From contig JAZRYR010000053.1 of NCBI GenBank assembly GCA_045600845.1, positions 1-64,000 on the forward strand: DNA of 64,000 bases, read 5' to 3'. The position numbers were made by a program, and so were the translations under genes. The stretch's first letter is position 1. The number at the start of each line of letters is the position of its first letter. Below are positions 41,043 through 50,857 of the stretch, one piece after another. The notes under the pieces were generated by a model. That model did not search any database, was not told where the DNA came from, and saw only the letters and a program-made list of their open reading frames with translations. This DNA comes from RGIG5612 sp045600845. GTDB taxonomy: Bacteria > Bacillota > Clostridia > Lachnospirales > Lachnospiraceae.

Positions 41043-42458
41043 TTACTGAACGGTATAAACCTTAATGGTATCCGTATTTCCTGCTGCTCCGCCGATGGTG
41101 CCGCCGGTTAAAACTACCTTGTCTCCTGGTTGCAGGTTCAGAATTCTTACGGCTGCTTTCAGCCCTTCTTCAAACATAACATCCTGGGACTCATATTTCT
41201 CATTCAGTACCGGAGTTACTCCCCAGCTCATGTTCAGTCTTCTCCAGGCCTTTACATCAGTGGTCGTTCCGATGATATGGGCTGGACAACGGAATCTGCT
41301 GACCAGACGGGCGGTCAGGCCGGAAATTGAATTCACAACGATTGCCTTGGCACCAACATCTACGGCCATAGAACAAGTCGCATGGGAAATGGCATCTAAA
41401 TTGCTGTTTATCTGGTATTCGGTATTCTCGAACCATTTTTCGTAATCAATATGCTCTTCCGTATATTCGACGATGGAGGCCATGGTTTTCACAGCTTCTA
41501 CCGGATGCTCCCCACTTGCCGTCTCGCCGGAAAGCATAACCAAAGACGTTCCTTCGTAAACGGCATTGGCAACATCGGAAGCTTCCGCTCTGGTCGGACG
41601 CGGGTTATGAATCATGGACTCCAACATTTCCGTAGCCGTTACCACTCTCTTTCCACGAATTCTGCATTTGTTGGTCATTTCTTTTTGCAGAACCGGCACT
41701 TCCTTCAGCGGAATTTCCACGCCCAGATCCCCTCTGGCAACCATAATTCCATTTACGACTTCACAGATTTCATCAATATTCTTTATGCCATCCGGATTTT
41801 CAATTTTCGCAATAATACCGATTCCAGAGCCACCATTTTCATTCAGGAAGTTCCGAACGTCCAAAGCATTCTGTTTTGTGGACATAAAAGATGCTGCAAC
41901 GAAATCCACATCATTCTCGATACCAAACAAGATATCGGATTTATCCTGTTCGCTTAAGTACTCATGGCTCATGATTTTTCCAGGAAAGTTCATGCTCTTA
42001 CGGTCCGAAAGAATTCCTCCCTGAATGACCGAGCAGATAATGTCATTTCTGCAAATTTCGTCTACTTTAAGCTCCACCAGCCCATCATTTATCAGAATCT
42101 GCTGGCCTGCTTCTATTTCCTGAGGAAGTTTCGCATAATTTACGCTGACTTTTGTCGCATCACCGGGAACCTCATCCGAAGTAAGGATGAATTTATCTCC
42201 TGTTTTTATTTCCACAGAGCCTTCTGCAAAGGTCTTCAACCGGTATTCCGGCCCCTTTGTATCCAGCATAATCGGAAGAGGAAGACCTAATTCTACTCTT
42301 ACTTTCTTTAACCGTTTAATGGTCTCTAAATGGCTCTCATGGGTTCCATGAGAGAAGTTTAATCTGGCGGTATCCATACCTGCCAGACATAATTCCTTTA
42401 ATATTTCTTCACTGTCGGAGGCTGGTCCGATGGTGCAGATGATTTTCGTTCTTCTCAT
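41043..42458 (-). CDS. pyk: Pyruvate kinase
   Basis: This enzyme converts phosphoenolpyruvate and ADP to pyruvate and ATP. It is 471 residues, the short form without the extra C-terminal PEP-utilising domain of bacilli. Motifs: RRTKIICTIGPAS at the start, MDTARLNFSHG, the active-site segment IIAKIENPDGIKNIDEI with the catalytic lysine, MVARGDLGVEIP and MLSGETASGEHPVEAV. It lies 65 nt downstream of the ABC transporter operon. A GTCCC-GAAG-GGGAC hairpin with TTTTAC in that gap may end the transporter message weakly. Confidence 0.97.
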   Translation of the reverse strand: MRRTKIICTIGPASDSEEILKELCLAGMDTARLNFSHGTHESHLETIKRLKKVRVELGLPLPIMLDTKGPEYRLKTFAEGSVEIKTGDKFILTSDEVPGDATKVSVNYAKLPQEIEAGQQILINDGLVELKVDEICRNDIICSVIQGGILSDRKSMNFPGKIMSHEYLSEQDKSDILFGIENDVDFVAASFMSTKQNALDVRNFLNENGGSGIGIIAKIENPDGIKNIDEICEVVNGIMVARGDLGVEIPLKEVPVLQKEMTNKCRIRGKRVVTATEMLESMIHNPRPTRAEASDVANAVYEGTSLVMLSGETASGEHPVEAVKTMASIVEYTEEHIDYEKWFENTEYQINSNLDAISHATCSMAVDVGAKAIVVNSISGLTARLVSRFRCPAHIIGTTTDVKAWRRLNMSWGVTPVLNEKYESQDVMFEEGLKAAVRILNLQPGDKVVLTGGTIGGAAGNTDTIKVYTVQ

Positions 42459-42523
42459 AGTTTTCTCCTGTAAAACAGGTCCCTTCGGGACTGCACTGCA
42501 TTCGTCTATATTTTGCCATCAAA

Positions 42524-43741
42524 TTATGAGCCGAAAAAACTTTCTGTAATGATTTTCTGGTAGCCACCATAGCTTGCCGGACAAGAAATGATTTTCTCTG
42601 CCAATCCCTGTCCTAAAAACATTTCCGTGATTTCATCCAGTTTTTCTGTACTATCAATATCTTCAAACTGTTCCGGATAAACACATTTTGCTAAAAACCA
42701 GGTATTCGCCAAAGCGATTTCATAATTCGTATAATAAGCATTATACGCCATCTGTAGATAAACTTCACCATCTTTCCAAGCTTTTACGGTATCAAACATG
42801 TTTTTATCTTCTTGATACAGAGGCTGAATATTCTTTACCGCAGCTGCGTCGACAAACATTATGTCTATATCATTGCCAAGAGAAATAAGCTTTTCCTCTT
42901 CAATTGGTGAAACTCCCGGTGTCCCCAGACCGGTTACTACGTTCTTTATATGCGCTACGTCGAAGGAAGCATATTGTCCCGAGGTCATTAAGTGATCCGT
43001 GGTTCCCCAGTTTCCAAGGCCACAGATATAAACGGATGGTTTCTCCTCTTCTTTGACATCGGCGGTTCTTTCAGATATTTCCGTCCGTTCTTGCTCTACA
43101 AAAGATATTAATTCTTCTGCTCGTTCTTCTCTTCCCAATAACAGACCTAAAAGGTTCATGGAATCACAGAAGGCTGGGTCAAATACGCCATCTGGACCCG
43201 CTTTTAAGGTTACAACAGGAATTCCTAATTGTTCCTGCAAAGCATCTTCCTTTTCTACGTCTTCATATTCAGAAATCACCAGGTCCGGATTGCAGGACAG
43301 AATCTTCTCTGCTTCTGCTGTCTGGGCATTTGGACCGCCGACACCGCAGGAAGATAAGGTCTCAAAGGTCTCCCCATAAGCCATCACATACGGTCTTGCC
43401 ACAGAATCAAACATTTTCGGCCGGCTGTCAAGAGATTCGTTGTCAATATCCTCCACTCCGCAAAGAAGGCTGGTATCCCCAACATAGGTAAACATCCGTA
43501 AAGCTCCAGCGCCGATGCAGACGATTCTTTGGTAAGAACCGGGCGTTACGGTAAGTTCACGACCGATTAAATCCGTAATTACCGTCTCCGCGGAGTCACT
43601 TTCGCCAACTGCGTTTGATGTTTCCAAAGAAGTTTTCTCTTTCACTTCTCCACAAGCCCAAAGCCCGGTACAGAAAGCCAGAAGGACCGTAAAGAAAAGA
43701 AAGAGTCTTATTATTTTTTTAATTTTTTGTTTTTCCGTCAT
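42524..43741 (-). CDS. ABC transporter substrate-binding lipoprotein (metal/corrinoid type)
   Basis: The 405-residue lipoprotein has the lipobox LWAC (Cys30) and a two-lobe PF01497 binding fold joined by a long helix (from AFCDSMNLLGLLLGREERAEELI). Family members bind ferric chelates, haem, cobalamin or molybdate/tungstate. This protein has conspicuous GPNAQTAEAEKIL and TGLGTPGVSPIEEEKL segments. An acetogen needs corrinoids, iron and tungsten or molybdenum, and none can be excluded. It is the last gene of the importer operon, 3 nt after the ATPase gene. Confidence 0.9.
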   Translation of the reverse strand: MTEKQKIKKIIRLFLFFTVLLAFCTGLWACGEVKEKTSLETSNAVGESDSAETVITDLIGRELTVTPGSYQRIVCIGAGALRMFTYVGDTSLLCGVEDIDNESLDSRPKMFDSVARPYVMAYGETFETLSSCGVGGPNAQTAEAEKILSCNPDLVISEYEDVEKEDALQEQLGIPVVTLKAGPDGVFDPAFCDSMNLLGLLLGREERAEELISFVEQERTEISERTADVKEEEKPSVYICGLGNWGTTDHLMTSGQYASFDVAHIKNVVTGLGTPGVSPIEEEKLISLGNDIDIMFVDAAAVKNIQPLYQEDKNMFDTVKAWKDGEVYLQMAYNAYYTNYEIALANTWFLAKCVYPEQFEDIDSTEKLDEITEMFLGQGLAEKIISCPASYGGYQKIITESFFGS

Positions 43742-43744
43742 TTG

Positions 43745-44509
43745 TCAAATCTCTGCTCCTGTAAGTATAATCTTCTTACCATCTACCTCTGCAATTTGCA
43801 CGTTTACATCAAAAATATCTTTTATGATTTCCGGCGTAAATACTTCGGTTCCGCCGGTATATTTTATTTTTCCGTCCTTCATCAGGAAGAACCTCTCTCC
43901 CATATCCATGGCCTGATTCAGATCATGAAGAGAACTTAAAATACTGATTTCTTTTGTCTTGGAAAGCTTTTTCGCTTCACTGATAATCAGTTGCTCGTTG
44001 GCCAAATCCAGATTTCCCGTCGGCTCATCCAATACTAATAAATCCGGTCTCTGGGCCAGAGCTCTGGCGATTGCGATTTTTTGCTTTTCTCCACCGGAAA
44101 GTTCTTCCGCGTTCCGGGTTGCGTATTCTTCCAGTCCCATTTCTCTTAAAATTTCTTCAACCACATCGAAGTCTTCTCTTCCGGCCCTGGTCCCGAAAGA
44201 AGAAACCCGGGACATTAATACGGCATCAAAAACACTTAATTGACCGAAATGGATATGCTGCGGAACATAGGCAATTCTCTCCGCCCGTTTCTGCGGTGAC
44301 ATCGCTCCCAAATCTTCGTCATGAAACAGCATCTTTCCGGACAATGGCCTGTGAATCCCCAATAGATTGGAGAATAAAGTGGTCTTTCCGGATCCATTCC
44401 GTCCCAGAACGATTCCGATTTCTCCAGCTTTCAGTTCCAAAGAAACTCCATCCAAAACATTCTTTCCATATTTCTTATAACGAAAGGTAAGGTTTTCTAT
44501 TTTCAGCAT
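43745..44509 (-). CDS. ABC transporter ATP-binding protein (FecE/BtuD type)
   Basis: The ATPase of a type II ABC importer, about 254 residues. Walker A LGRNGSGKTT, the signature LSGGEKQKIAIARALAQ and Walker B LLVLDEPTGNLD are all present. The open frame extends another 84 codons upstream within the permease gene, but the ATG at 44509 is the real start: AGGGAAG precedes it and family homology begins there (MLKIENLTFRY). It overlaps the permease stop (ATGCTGA). Confidence 0.95.
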   Translation of the reverse strand: MLKIENLTFRYKKYGKNVLDGVSLELKAGEIGIVLGRNGSGKTTLFSNLLGIHRPLSGKMLFHDEDLGAMSPQKRAERIAYVPQHIHFGQLSVFDAVLMSRVSSFGTRAGREDFDVVEEILREMGLEEYATRNAEELSGGEKQKIAIARALAQRPDLLVLDEPTGNLDLANEQLIISEAKKLSKTKEISILSSLHDLNQAMDMGERFFLMKDGKIKYTGGTEVFTPEIIKDIFDVNVQIAEVDGKKIILTGAEI

Positions 44510-45582
44510 GCGCTTCCCTCCTTTTTCGAAAAGATAATGGCGACGAAGAACGGAGCTCCGATTAAGGAAGTTATGGCTCCTACTGGGAGGGCAGAACCGC
44601 TGCCGATGCTGCGGGATAAAGTATCTGCTGCCAGTAACAACAGACTTCCTAAAAGAGCCGTTGCCGGTATGGAGTAAGAGTGCTGCGCTCCTAAAATCCG
44701 CTTTGCAATATGCGGACAAATGATACCTACAAATCCTATAACGCCCAGGAAAGAAACACATACCGCGGTAATTATGGATGCCAAAAGCAAGGATACAAAA
44801 CGCAGACGTTCTACATTAACACCTACGCTCTTTGCAGCGGCATCCCCTGCTAAAATAGCATTATATTTCCAGGACATAAGCTGAAAAAATGCGATGCCAA
44901 GAACGACAACCACCAGCATGATCAGGTCTGTTTTATAGGTAGCTCTTCCTAAATCTCCGAAATTCCAGATTACTGCTGCGGACAATCCCACATCCGTTGC
45001 ATAAAACTGTAAAATGGTAGTCGCTGCGGTCCAGATGGATCCAATGGTGATACCGGCCAATACTACAACCCCCGGTGAAAAGGTCCGTACCTTACATAAA
45101 CCTAAAATCAACAAAATGGAAGCCACAGAGAAAATAAATGCCATCAACGACGTAGCAAAAGGATTGGCTCCCGTTGCCATATTCTGCGGATTATTTCCGG
45201 TAGATAAAAATCCGCCGGAAAAAACGATAATGGAAAGGTTTGCTCCAAACACAGCAGCGTTGGAAACGCCTAAGGTAGATGGAGAAGCCATCGAGTTGTT
45301 CAGGTTCGTCTGCATGATCAGTCCGGAAGAAGAAAGGCCGGCTCCTGCAATAATCGCTGCCAGAACTCGTGGAATACGGATGTTCCGGATAATGCGGACT
45401 GCTGCGTCCGTTCCTTTTCCAAATAAAGCCTGAAAACATTCCCCAATGGTCATATTCGAAGAACCTACAAAAACACAGACAACAGCCATCACAACAACTG
45501 CCAGTGCAATCCCTGCAATGATCCATTTCTTTCTTGAATTTTTCTTCTGAATATTTGAGTTCATCTGATCAACCACCTTCAT
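44503..45582 (-). CDS. ABC transporter permease, FecCD family
   Basis: The 359-residue permease of the BtuC/FecCD family has about ten spans and the conserved GAGLSSSGLIMQ, GVSNAAVFGA and the cytosolic coupling motif GFVGIICPHIAKRILG. It transports an iron, haem, cobalamin or oxoanion complex with the two genes downstream. The ATG at 45582 has AAGGAG rather far upstream; the ATG at residue 7 (45564), preceded by AAGGTGG, is an equally good start. No cobalamin riboswitch or Fur box is obvious in the 238-bp region upstream, which contains repeat copy 2. Confidence 0.94.
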   Translation of the reverse strand: MKVVDQMNSNIQKKNSRKKWIIAGIALAVVVMAVVCVFVGSSNMTIGECFQALFGKGTDAAVRIIRNIRIPRVLAAIIAGAGLSSSGLIMQTNLNNSMASPSTLGVSNAAVFGANLSIIVFSGGFLSTGNNPQNMATGANPFATSLMAFIFSVASILLILGLCKVRTFSPGVVVLAGITIGSIWTAATTILQFYATDVGLSAAVIWNFGDLGRATYKTDLIMLVVVVLGIAFFQLMSWKYNAILAGDAAAKSVGVNVERLRFVSLLLASIITAVCVSFLGVIGFVGIICPHIAKRILGAQHSYSIPATALLGSLLLLAADTLSRSIGSGSALPVGAITSLIGAPFFVAIIFSKKEGSAC

Positions 45583-45661
45583 GGTCTGATTTTAAACTCC
45601 TTAGAGACAGATTTTAAGCCCCGGTGGGGGATAACAGAATGCACTTTTTTAATACTCTACC

Positions 45662-45755
45662 AAATCCCGAAAGCCGCGCAAGGCGGCATTTCGGGATTGT
45701 CTTGCGGTCGTCAAGTGCATTCGTGCAAGCACAATGCACGTTCCGTCGCTAAAAC
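45662..45755 (-). repeat. Dispersed structured repeat, copy 2
   Basis: Second copy of the element at 34059, with the same two hairpins (CCCGAAATGCC with GGCTTTCGGG, and the GCATTCGTGCAAGCACAATGC stem). It begins directly behind the U-tract of the rpsI terminator on the minus strand. Confidence 0.85.
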
Positions 45756-45787
45756 AAAAAAACCCCGGGAACTTTCGTTTCCGAGGT
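45756..45787 (-). terminator. Terminator of rplM-rpsI
   Basis: CCTCGGAAAC pairs with GTTCCCGGGG (one mismatch), followed by TTTTTTTT, 34 nt after rpsI. Confidence 0.9.
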
Positions 45788-45820
45788 CTTGATTTTTGAA
45801 ATTCCTTCGAAAGGATACGA

Positions 45821-46210
45821 CTAACGTTTGGAGAACTGAGGAGCTCTTCTTGCGCCTTTGAGACCGTACTTCTTTCTTTCTTTCATTCTTGGATCTCTTG
45901 TTAAGAATCCTTCTTTCTTCAGAAGAGGTCTGAAGTCAGCGTCTGCCTGAAGGAGGGCTCTTGCGATACCATGACGGATAGCGCCTGCCTGGCCTGTAAA
46001 TCCACCACCATGAACAGTTACCGTAACATCATATTTATCTACTCCGTTAACTGTCTCAAGAGGCTGACGAACGATAACTTTAAGAGTTTCTAATCCAAAG
46101 TATTCGTCAATGGATCTCTTGTTAATTGTAATGTTTCCTTTACCTGGCTCAACATATACTCTAGCGATGCTTTTTTTACGTCTGCCGGTTCCATAAAATT
46201 TATTAGCCAA
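45821..46210 (-). CDS. rpsI: 30S ribosomal protein S9
   Basis: The 129-residue protein S9: FYGTGRRKKSIARVYV at the N-terminus and the conserved basic tail ending KGARRAPQFSKR that reaches the P-site tRNA. It follows rplM after 19 nt with a good ribosome binding site. Confidence 0.99.
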   Translation of the reverse strand: MANKFYGTGRRKKSIARVYVEPGKGNITINKRSIDEYFGLETLKVIVRQPLETVNGVDKYDVTVTVHGGGFTGQAGAIRHGIARALLQADADFRPLLKKEGFLTRDPRMKERKKYGLKGARRAPQFSKR

Positions 46211-46229
46211 TGTTATTTCCTCCTTTCAA

Positions 46230-46658
46230 TTAAAGTTCTAATGCTTCTGGCTTCTGAGCCTGATGTGGATGTTCTGCTCCTGCGTAAACGAATAACTTCT
46301 TAATCATCTTACGTCCAAGAGGTCCCTTTGGAAGCATTCCTTTAACTGCCAGTTCAATAACCTTTTCCGGTTTCTTAGCGATCATTGTCTTCAGATCTGT
46401 TTCTTTCATTCCGCCAACATAGTCTGAATGATTGTAATAAATCTTCTGCTCAAGTTTCTTGCCGGTAACAACGATTTTTTCTGCGTTAACTACGATTACA
46501 TAGTCGCCTGTGTCTTCATGAGGAGTGAAGATTGGTTTGTTCTTTCCTCTTAAGATCTTAGCGATTTCTGCTGAAAGACGGCCTAAGTTTTTGCCAGATG
46601 CATCAACTACGAACCATTTTCTTTCAACAGCATCTGGATTAGCCATAAAAGTTTTCAT
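46230..46658 (-). CDS. rplM: 50S ribosomal protein L13
   Basis: The 142-residue protein L13, with KWFVVDASGKNLGRLSAEIAK, the loop GDYVIVVNAEKI, and VKGMLPKGPLGRKMIKKL. It is the first gene of the rplM-rpsI operon. Confidence 0.99.
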   Translation of the reverse strand: MKTFMANPDAVERKWFVVDASGKNLGRLSAEIAKILRGKNKPIFTPHEDTGDYVIVVNAEKIVVTGKKLEQKIYYNHSDYVGGMKETDLKTMIAKKPEKVIELAVKGMLPKGPLGRKMIKKLFVYAGAEHPHQAQKPEALEL

Positions 46659-46878
46659 AGAATATTTTCCTCCTAAATGTTTTTTATTCGTCCCAATCGA
46701 CCGTTTCTCTCCTGCCGCAATGTCCGGGCGGCAGCTTTTCTAAGGAATAGTCTCATCGTTCCGAATAGCTATATACATTTTACTTTCGGTGTATTCTTGC
46801 AGTTTCGGGGCTGGTGAACCCGCATAAATTCCCACCGTCACGATTAAACATTGTATATTCTGGAAGTTCTTGTGTCAA
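46659..46878 (-). promoter_or_regulatory. rplM promoter and structured leader (probable L13 leader)
   Basis: On the minus strand TTGACA (46873-46878), a 17-nt spacer and TACAAT (46850-46855) form a near-consensus promoter. The resulting leader is about 185 nt. It contains CTGCCGC paired with GCGGCAG about 60 nt before the start, with no T-run. Leaders of rplM in Firmicutes bind L13 for autoregulation, and this one is a candidate. I cannot confirm the Rfam consensus by eye. Confidence 0.6.
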
Positions 46879-46893
46879 TAGGATTTTTATACT

Positions 46894-48432
46894 TTATTTA
46901 ATATAAATCTCCTGAAGTTTCTTCCGGTCAATTTTATTGTTCTGATTCAGTGGAAGCACATCCAGCTTTACAAATTCTCTTGGAATCATATGCTTTGGAA
47001 GTTTATCTTTCAGCATGGTCCGGAGTTCTTTTTCTGCATACTTTCCTACATAAACCATAATGATTTTCTCTTTCGATTTGTCGAAAATGCAGGCGCACTG
47101 CATGGTATCGTCTAAAGAAGAAGCTGCCAGTTCAATTTCTCCCAGCTCTACTCTATGGCCCATCTGTTTCACCATGAAGTCCCGACGGGTCTTAAATATG
47201 ATCTCCCCATATTCATTTTCTTCTACGATATCGCCGGTACATAAAATTCTTTCTCCCGGTTTTACTGGATTGTCCTGGAATTTTTCTGCCGTAGCGGCTT
47301 CATCGTTTAAATAGCCAAGGCCTAAACCCGGACCTGCCAGACAGAGCTGCCCTTCCTCACCCGGTGCAGCTAAGGTACCGTCATCTTTAATTACATAAGC
47401 CGTAACGAATTCTGCCGGATAGCCTAAAGGAATCATCTCATCATCCGGAATATCTCTGGTCATTGTGTATAAGAACGTATAGAAGAATTCGGATGCCCCA
47501 TAGCCCTGACGGTATTTCGGATCCGGAATAACCTTTTTCATTTTATTTATTAGTTTGGTAGACGCTACATCGCCGGCAAAAGTAACGGTACGCAGGCATT
47601 TATTTAATTCTTCTTCATAGCCTTCCCATGCGCTGAAACGGGAAATTACCGTAACACCGCTGGCAACCCAATCAATAATGGAAATCTGTTTTTCCACAAG
47701 ATATTTTACAAGCTCTGCCGGCTGGCTGAACAACCACTTCGGCATATAATAGCAGGTTGCTTCTGCTGCAATACTGAAAAACAGATTCAGTACGCCCATT
47801 ACATAATATAATGGAGACTGATTTCCAACATGGTCCGTAAAGATAACTTCCACATCGTCCCTATTCGCAATGGAGCAGTACAGAATGGTATTATGTCCAA
47901 TTAAAACGCCCTTTGGATTTCCTGTAGAACCGGAAGTAAAGATGACGCTGGCAACCTTATAGGAAACATCCTCTTCTACGATTTTCGGAATTTCAAATTC
48001 ATTTTTATCATTTTCAATAATATCTTCATAAATCAGAAGGGTTCCGCCGAAGTTAAGACTTCTTGCTTTTTCTTCCGTCTTACGGTTTGCCAGAAGAATG
48101 ATCGGCTTCAAGGTAGCAAAAACTTTTTCGATACGTTCGTTTGGCATCGTTTCATCGATACAGGAATATGCATCGCCTGCATAAAGAATGCCATGGAAGC
48201 ATGCAGTAATATCATTTCCCGCTTCCATCAGTGTTGCGATGTATTCCGGTTCCTTTGTCGGAAGATTATCCAAGTCTTCTCCTGTGGTTTTTAAAATAGC
48301 CCGAGCAACCTTAAAAGAAGCTTCCTGCATCTGCTGATAAGTCATTTCTCCTGCTTCATCTACAAAGCCTACCTTTTCCGGTACGTCTTTCACCGCCTTG
48401 TCTAACAGTTCTGTAACTCTTTTAAATTCCAT
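46894..48432 (-). CDS. DltA-like acyl/aminoacyl-AMP ligase (carrier-protein loading)
   Basis: This ANL-superfamily adenylating enzyme of about 512 residues has the P-loop TSGSTGNPKG, QGYGASEF (A5-like), the hinge region GDIVEENEYGEIIFKTRRDFMVKQMGHRVELGEIE and the catalytic lysine in NNKIDRKKL. It resembles DltA, which activates D-alanine and loads it onto DltC. By analogy it charges one of the two carrier proteins of this operon with a free acid or amino acid. The start is the ATG at 48432 with AGGAGG 10 nt upstream; a GTG at 48438 is an alternative. It is the last gene of the 12-gene operon and overlaps nothing downstream. Confidence 0.85.
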   Translation of the reverse strand: MEFKRVTELLDKAVKDVPEKVGFVDEAGEMTYQQMQEASFKVARAILKTTGEDLDNLPTKEPEYIATLMEAGNDITACFHGILYAGDAYSCIDETMPNERIEKVFATLKPIILLANRKTEEKARSLNFGGTLLIYEDIIENDKNEFEIPKIVEEDVSYKVASVIFTSGSTGNPKGVLIGHNTILYCSIANRDDVEVIFTDHVGNQSPLYYVMGVLNLFFSIAAEATCYYMPKWLFSQPAELVKYLVEKQISIIDWVASGVTVISRFSAWEGYEEELNKCLRTVTFAGDVASTKLINKMKKVIPDPKYRQGYGASEFFYTFLYTMTRDIPDDEMIPLGYPAEFVTAYVIKDDGTLAAPGEEGQLCLAGPGLGLGYLNDEAATAEKFQDNPVKPGERILCTGDIVEENEYGEIIFKTRRDFMVKQMGHRVELGEIELAASSLDDTMQCACIFDKSKEKIIMVYVGKYAEKELRTMLKDKLPKHMIPREFVKLDVLPLNQNNKIDRKKLQEIYIK

Positions 48433-48446
48433 TTTCACAATTCCTC

Positions 48447-49874
48447 CTAAAACTGAGCGTAAACAAATTCCGTATTCGCAATGCTCAATGATAACATTAT
48501 CATAACAATCACAAACCAATAAACAAAAATTCTTACCGGTAGTTTCTTTCTTGCAACCAGATCTGTGATTTTTTCCCTGGCATTATATTCTATGACAGAA
48601 CCCAGCAACATTGCAAGAAAACCAATCACTAATAATATCCATTGGATTCCATCTAAGCCAAACTTGAAAAGTCCTCCATCGAAAACCTTTTTTATCCGGA
48701 AATCCGTGAAGATTTTTCCCAGATAATTCATAAACTGGGTAAAGCTTGCAACACCGATCATAATGGTCGGAAACCAAGCAAGTAAAGCAGTCCGGATCTG
48801 CTGCCAGAATTTCCATGCCGGTGTGCGTGTAAGCTTTGGATGGCTTTCATCGAATTTTTTGCTGACAGGCTCCAATAAGTAAGTCAGAATAAATACGATT
48901 CCACAATAAATGCCCATGAACAGGAACTTCCAGCCGGTACCATGCCATAAGCCCATAAAGATCCAAAGAATCATCAAGGCTCCGCAGGAAGCAAGCTTCG
49001 TACGGCTTTTCTTTTTCTCTTTTCCCGCAGCTTTCATAAATTTCTTCACCGGTTTGCTCATCATCACCGGATAATAAATATAGTCTTTCATCCAGGAGCT
49101 TAAGGTCATATGCCATCTTCTCCAGAATTCCGGAATGCTTCTGGAAAAATACGGCTGGCGGAAATTTTCCGGCAGATCGATTCCCAGCATCTGTCCAATT
49201 CCTAAAGCCATGTCCACACAACCGGAAAAATCTGCATATAAGTTCAGAGGCATCAGAATCAGACAAATCAGCACAATAGATCCTGCCGCTTTTTCATTGG
49301 CAGATACTGCCGCCATGAAAGCAGCTGCCCGATTAGCAATTGCCATTTTTTTGAAAGCTCCCCAGCCAAAACGGACCAGGCCGGTTTTGATTTTTTGCGA
49401 TTCAAACTTATGTCCCCTCCGGAACTGAACGGTTAACGGTTCATACCGGTTGATCGGTCCTTGGGATATGGCCGGGAAGAATCCTGCAAAAAGTAATAAT
49501 CTGGCGTAATTCATTTCCGGCTCGATGGTTTCGTTATAAACGTCTACCAGATAGCCAATCAGCATCAAGGTATAATAGGACATTCCTAAAGTGCTGATCA
49601 GTCTCACTGGAACGGCTTTTAGGGCGATCATCAATACCAGCAGCACCAGCGAAAGAGCCAGTACCAGCCCTTTCTTTTCCAGCACTTTTTTTCCTGCTGC
49701 AAATACAATCAAAGTCTCCAGAGCCAGAGCCAATACCGCAGGAATGGATAACGCCAGATAGAATACCAAGCTTCCTATCAGGAGCAGAATCCATTGAGTT
49801 TTTTCTGGCAGAACATAATATAAAATAAACAGTACAATGAAAAAGGCAAAAAACAGAAAACTTAAGAAGTTCAT
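48447..49874 (-). CDS. MBOAT O-acyltransferase 3 (DltB/AlgI-like)
   Basis: This membrane-bound O-acyltransferase of 475 residues has about eleven spans. The conserved core EFWRRWHMTLSSWMKDYIYYP and the invariant histidine in GLWHGTGWKFLFMG are intact. DltB moves D-alanine from DltC across the membrane to teichoic acid, and AlgI acetylates alginate. This copy should take an acyl group from one of the carrier proteins. Its start overlaps the stop of the adjacent SGNH gene by 4 nt, forming a DltB-DltD-like pair. Confidence 0.92.
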   Translation of the reverse strand: MNFLSFLFFAFFIVLFILYYVLPEKTQWILLLIGSLVFYLALSIPAVLALALETLIVFAAGKKVLEKKGLVLALSLVLLVLMIALKAVPVRLISTLGMSYYTLMLIGYLVDVYNETIEPEMNYARLLLFAGFFPAISQGPINRYEPLTVQFRRGHKFESQKIKTGLVRFGWGAFKKMAIANRAAAFMAAVSANEKAAGSIVLICLILMPLNLYADFSGCVDMALGIGQMLGIDLPENFRQPYFSRSIPEFWRRWHMTLSSWMKDYIYYPVMMSKPVKKFMKAAGKEKKKSRTKLASCGALMILWIFMGLWHGTGWKFLFMGIYCGIVFILTYLLEPVSKKFDESHPKLTRTPAWKFWQQIRTALLAWFPTIMIGVASFTQFMNYLGKIFTDFRIKKVFDGGLFKFGLDGIQWILLVIGFLAMLLGSVIEYNAREKITDLVARKKLPVRIFVYWFVIVMIMLSLSIANTEFVYAQF

Positions 49875-50857
49875 TTTTCCACCTCCCCTAAAATCATCTC
49901 TTTAATAGAGTCGGTGTAGACGATGGCGCCCGCTTCATTCAGATGGTCTGCATCGTCAAAATATTTTTCATCGTAACTTGCAAAATCTGTTTCAATATGA
50001 ACGTTATCGAAGCCTGCATAGTCCTGCTTTAACTGTACAAAATACTCACTAAAAGGCTGCCAAATTTTTTTACAGTCCTCATAAGTCGTTGCAATCAGCG
50101 GCATATTCAGGGAATATACTTCAATTCCGTTCTCAATACATAAATCAATGGTCTTCCGGTAATAAGAATCCAGCGTCTGAAGAATGATCAGTCTGTCCAT
50201 ATCATACTCGCCGGAAGTCGGCCACCAACTGACAAAGGTCTTAAAGCCTTTTCGGTTTACCATGTCCGCATAAGCGGAACGGTTAATGGTAAGTCGGTCC
50301 TCTTTCAGTGCATTTACCAATGCGGACATATATTTTGTCGGCGATTTTATTTTATATTCCAGCAGCGTCCATTTCCCCTTTTCCCCATTGGAGTTCAGCA
50401 CTTCCGTTTCATCAAAACTTTCTGCCTGATCGATTACCTCACAAGCTTCTTTGGAATTCAAAAAGCCAAAATAAATGTCCCGGGACCAGAAGCCATCAAA
50501 GCTGGAAAAATGATACGCACTTTCCGAAAGAATGACGGTCTTCGGAACACCCATATGCTCCATATAATTTTTTAAAGTGAAATAAGCCTCTACAGAGGTG
50601 GATCCACCCTGGGCAAGATTAAAACATCTGTCGGAAAGTTCGGAAGGCAGTACTCCGGATTTCGCTTTAGAATCACCGAGCACGATGATATCGGAAGGAT
50701 TCAGGTCCGTCTGCCCATAAATATAATCCTTCGTCTGGTTGTACAGGGAATACTCACCATCCATATAGTTCATTGGAAAAGCAGCAAGAAAAACCCATAA
50801 CGCAATTACAGGCAGTAAAATCAGTATGACTTTTCCAAGAACTTTCAGGACTTTCAT
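49871..50857 (-). CDS. Membrane-anchored SGNH-fold protein, partner of MBOAT 3
   Basis: The 328-residue protein has an N-terminal membrane anchor (about residues 7-28) and an extracytoplasmic SGNH-like domain. The nucleophile block is IVLGDSKAKSG (Ser around residue 63) and the DxxH block is DDADHLNEAGA near the C-terminus. DltD and AlgX/AlgJ occupy the same place in dlt and alginate acetylation systems, where they complete acyl transfer on the outside. It overlaps both neighbours by 4 nt, so it is translationally coupled with the SDR and MBOAT genes. Confidence 0.8.
   Translation of the reverse strand: MKVLKVLGKVILILLPVIALWVFLAAFPMNYMDGEYSLYNQTKDYIYGQTDLNPSDIIVLGDSKAKSGVLPSELSDRCFNLAQGGSTSVEAYFTLKNYMEHMGVPKTVILSESAYHFSSFDGFWSRDIYFGFLNSKEACEVIDQAESFDETEVLNSNGEKGKWTLLEYKIKSPTKYMSALVNALKEDRLTINRSAYADMVNRKGFKTFVSWWPTSGEYDMDRLIILQTLDSYYRKTIDLCIENGIEVYSLNMPLIATTYEDCKKIWQPFSEYFVQLKQDYAGFDNVHIETDFASYDEKYFDDADHLNEAGAIVYTDSIKEMILGEVEK

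Noticed and set aside
44510..44761. 84-residue N-terminal extension of the ABC ATPase
   Set aside because: It lies inside the FecCD permease gene in another frame and is rich in Arg, His and Ser with no homology; the ATG at 44509 has a ribosome binding site and begins the family sequence.
45583..45820. Cobalamin riboswitch before the FecCD-type importer
   Set aside because: The region lacks the B12-box and contains only a dispersed repeat copy and the rpsI terminator.
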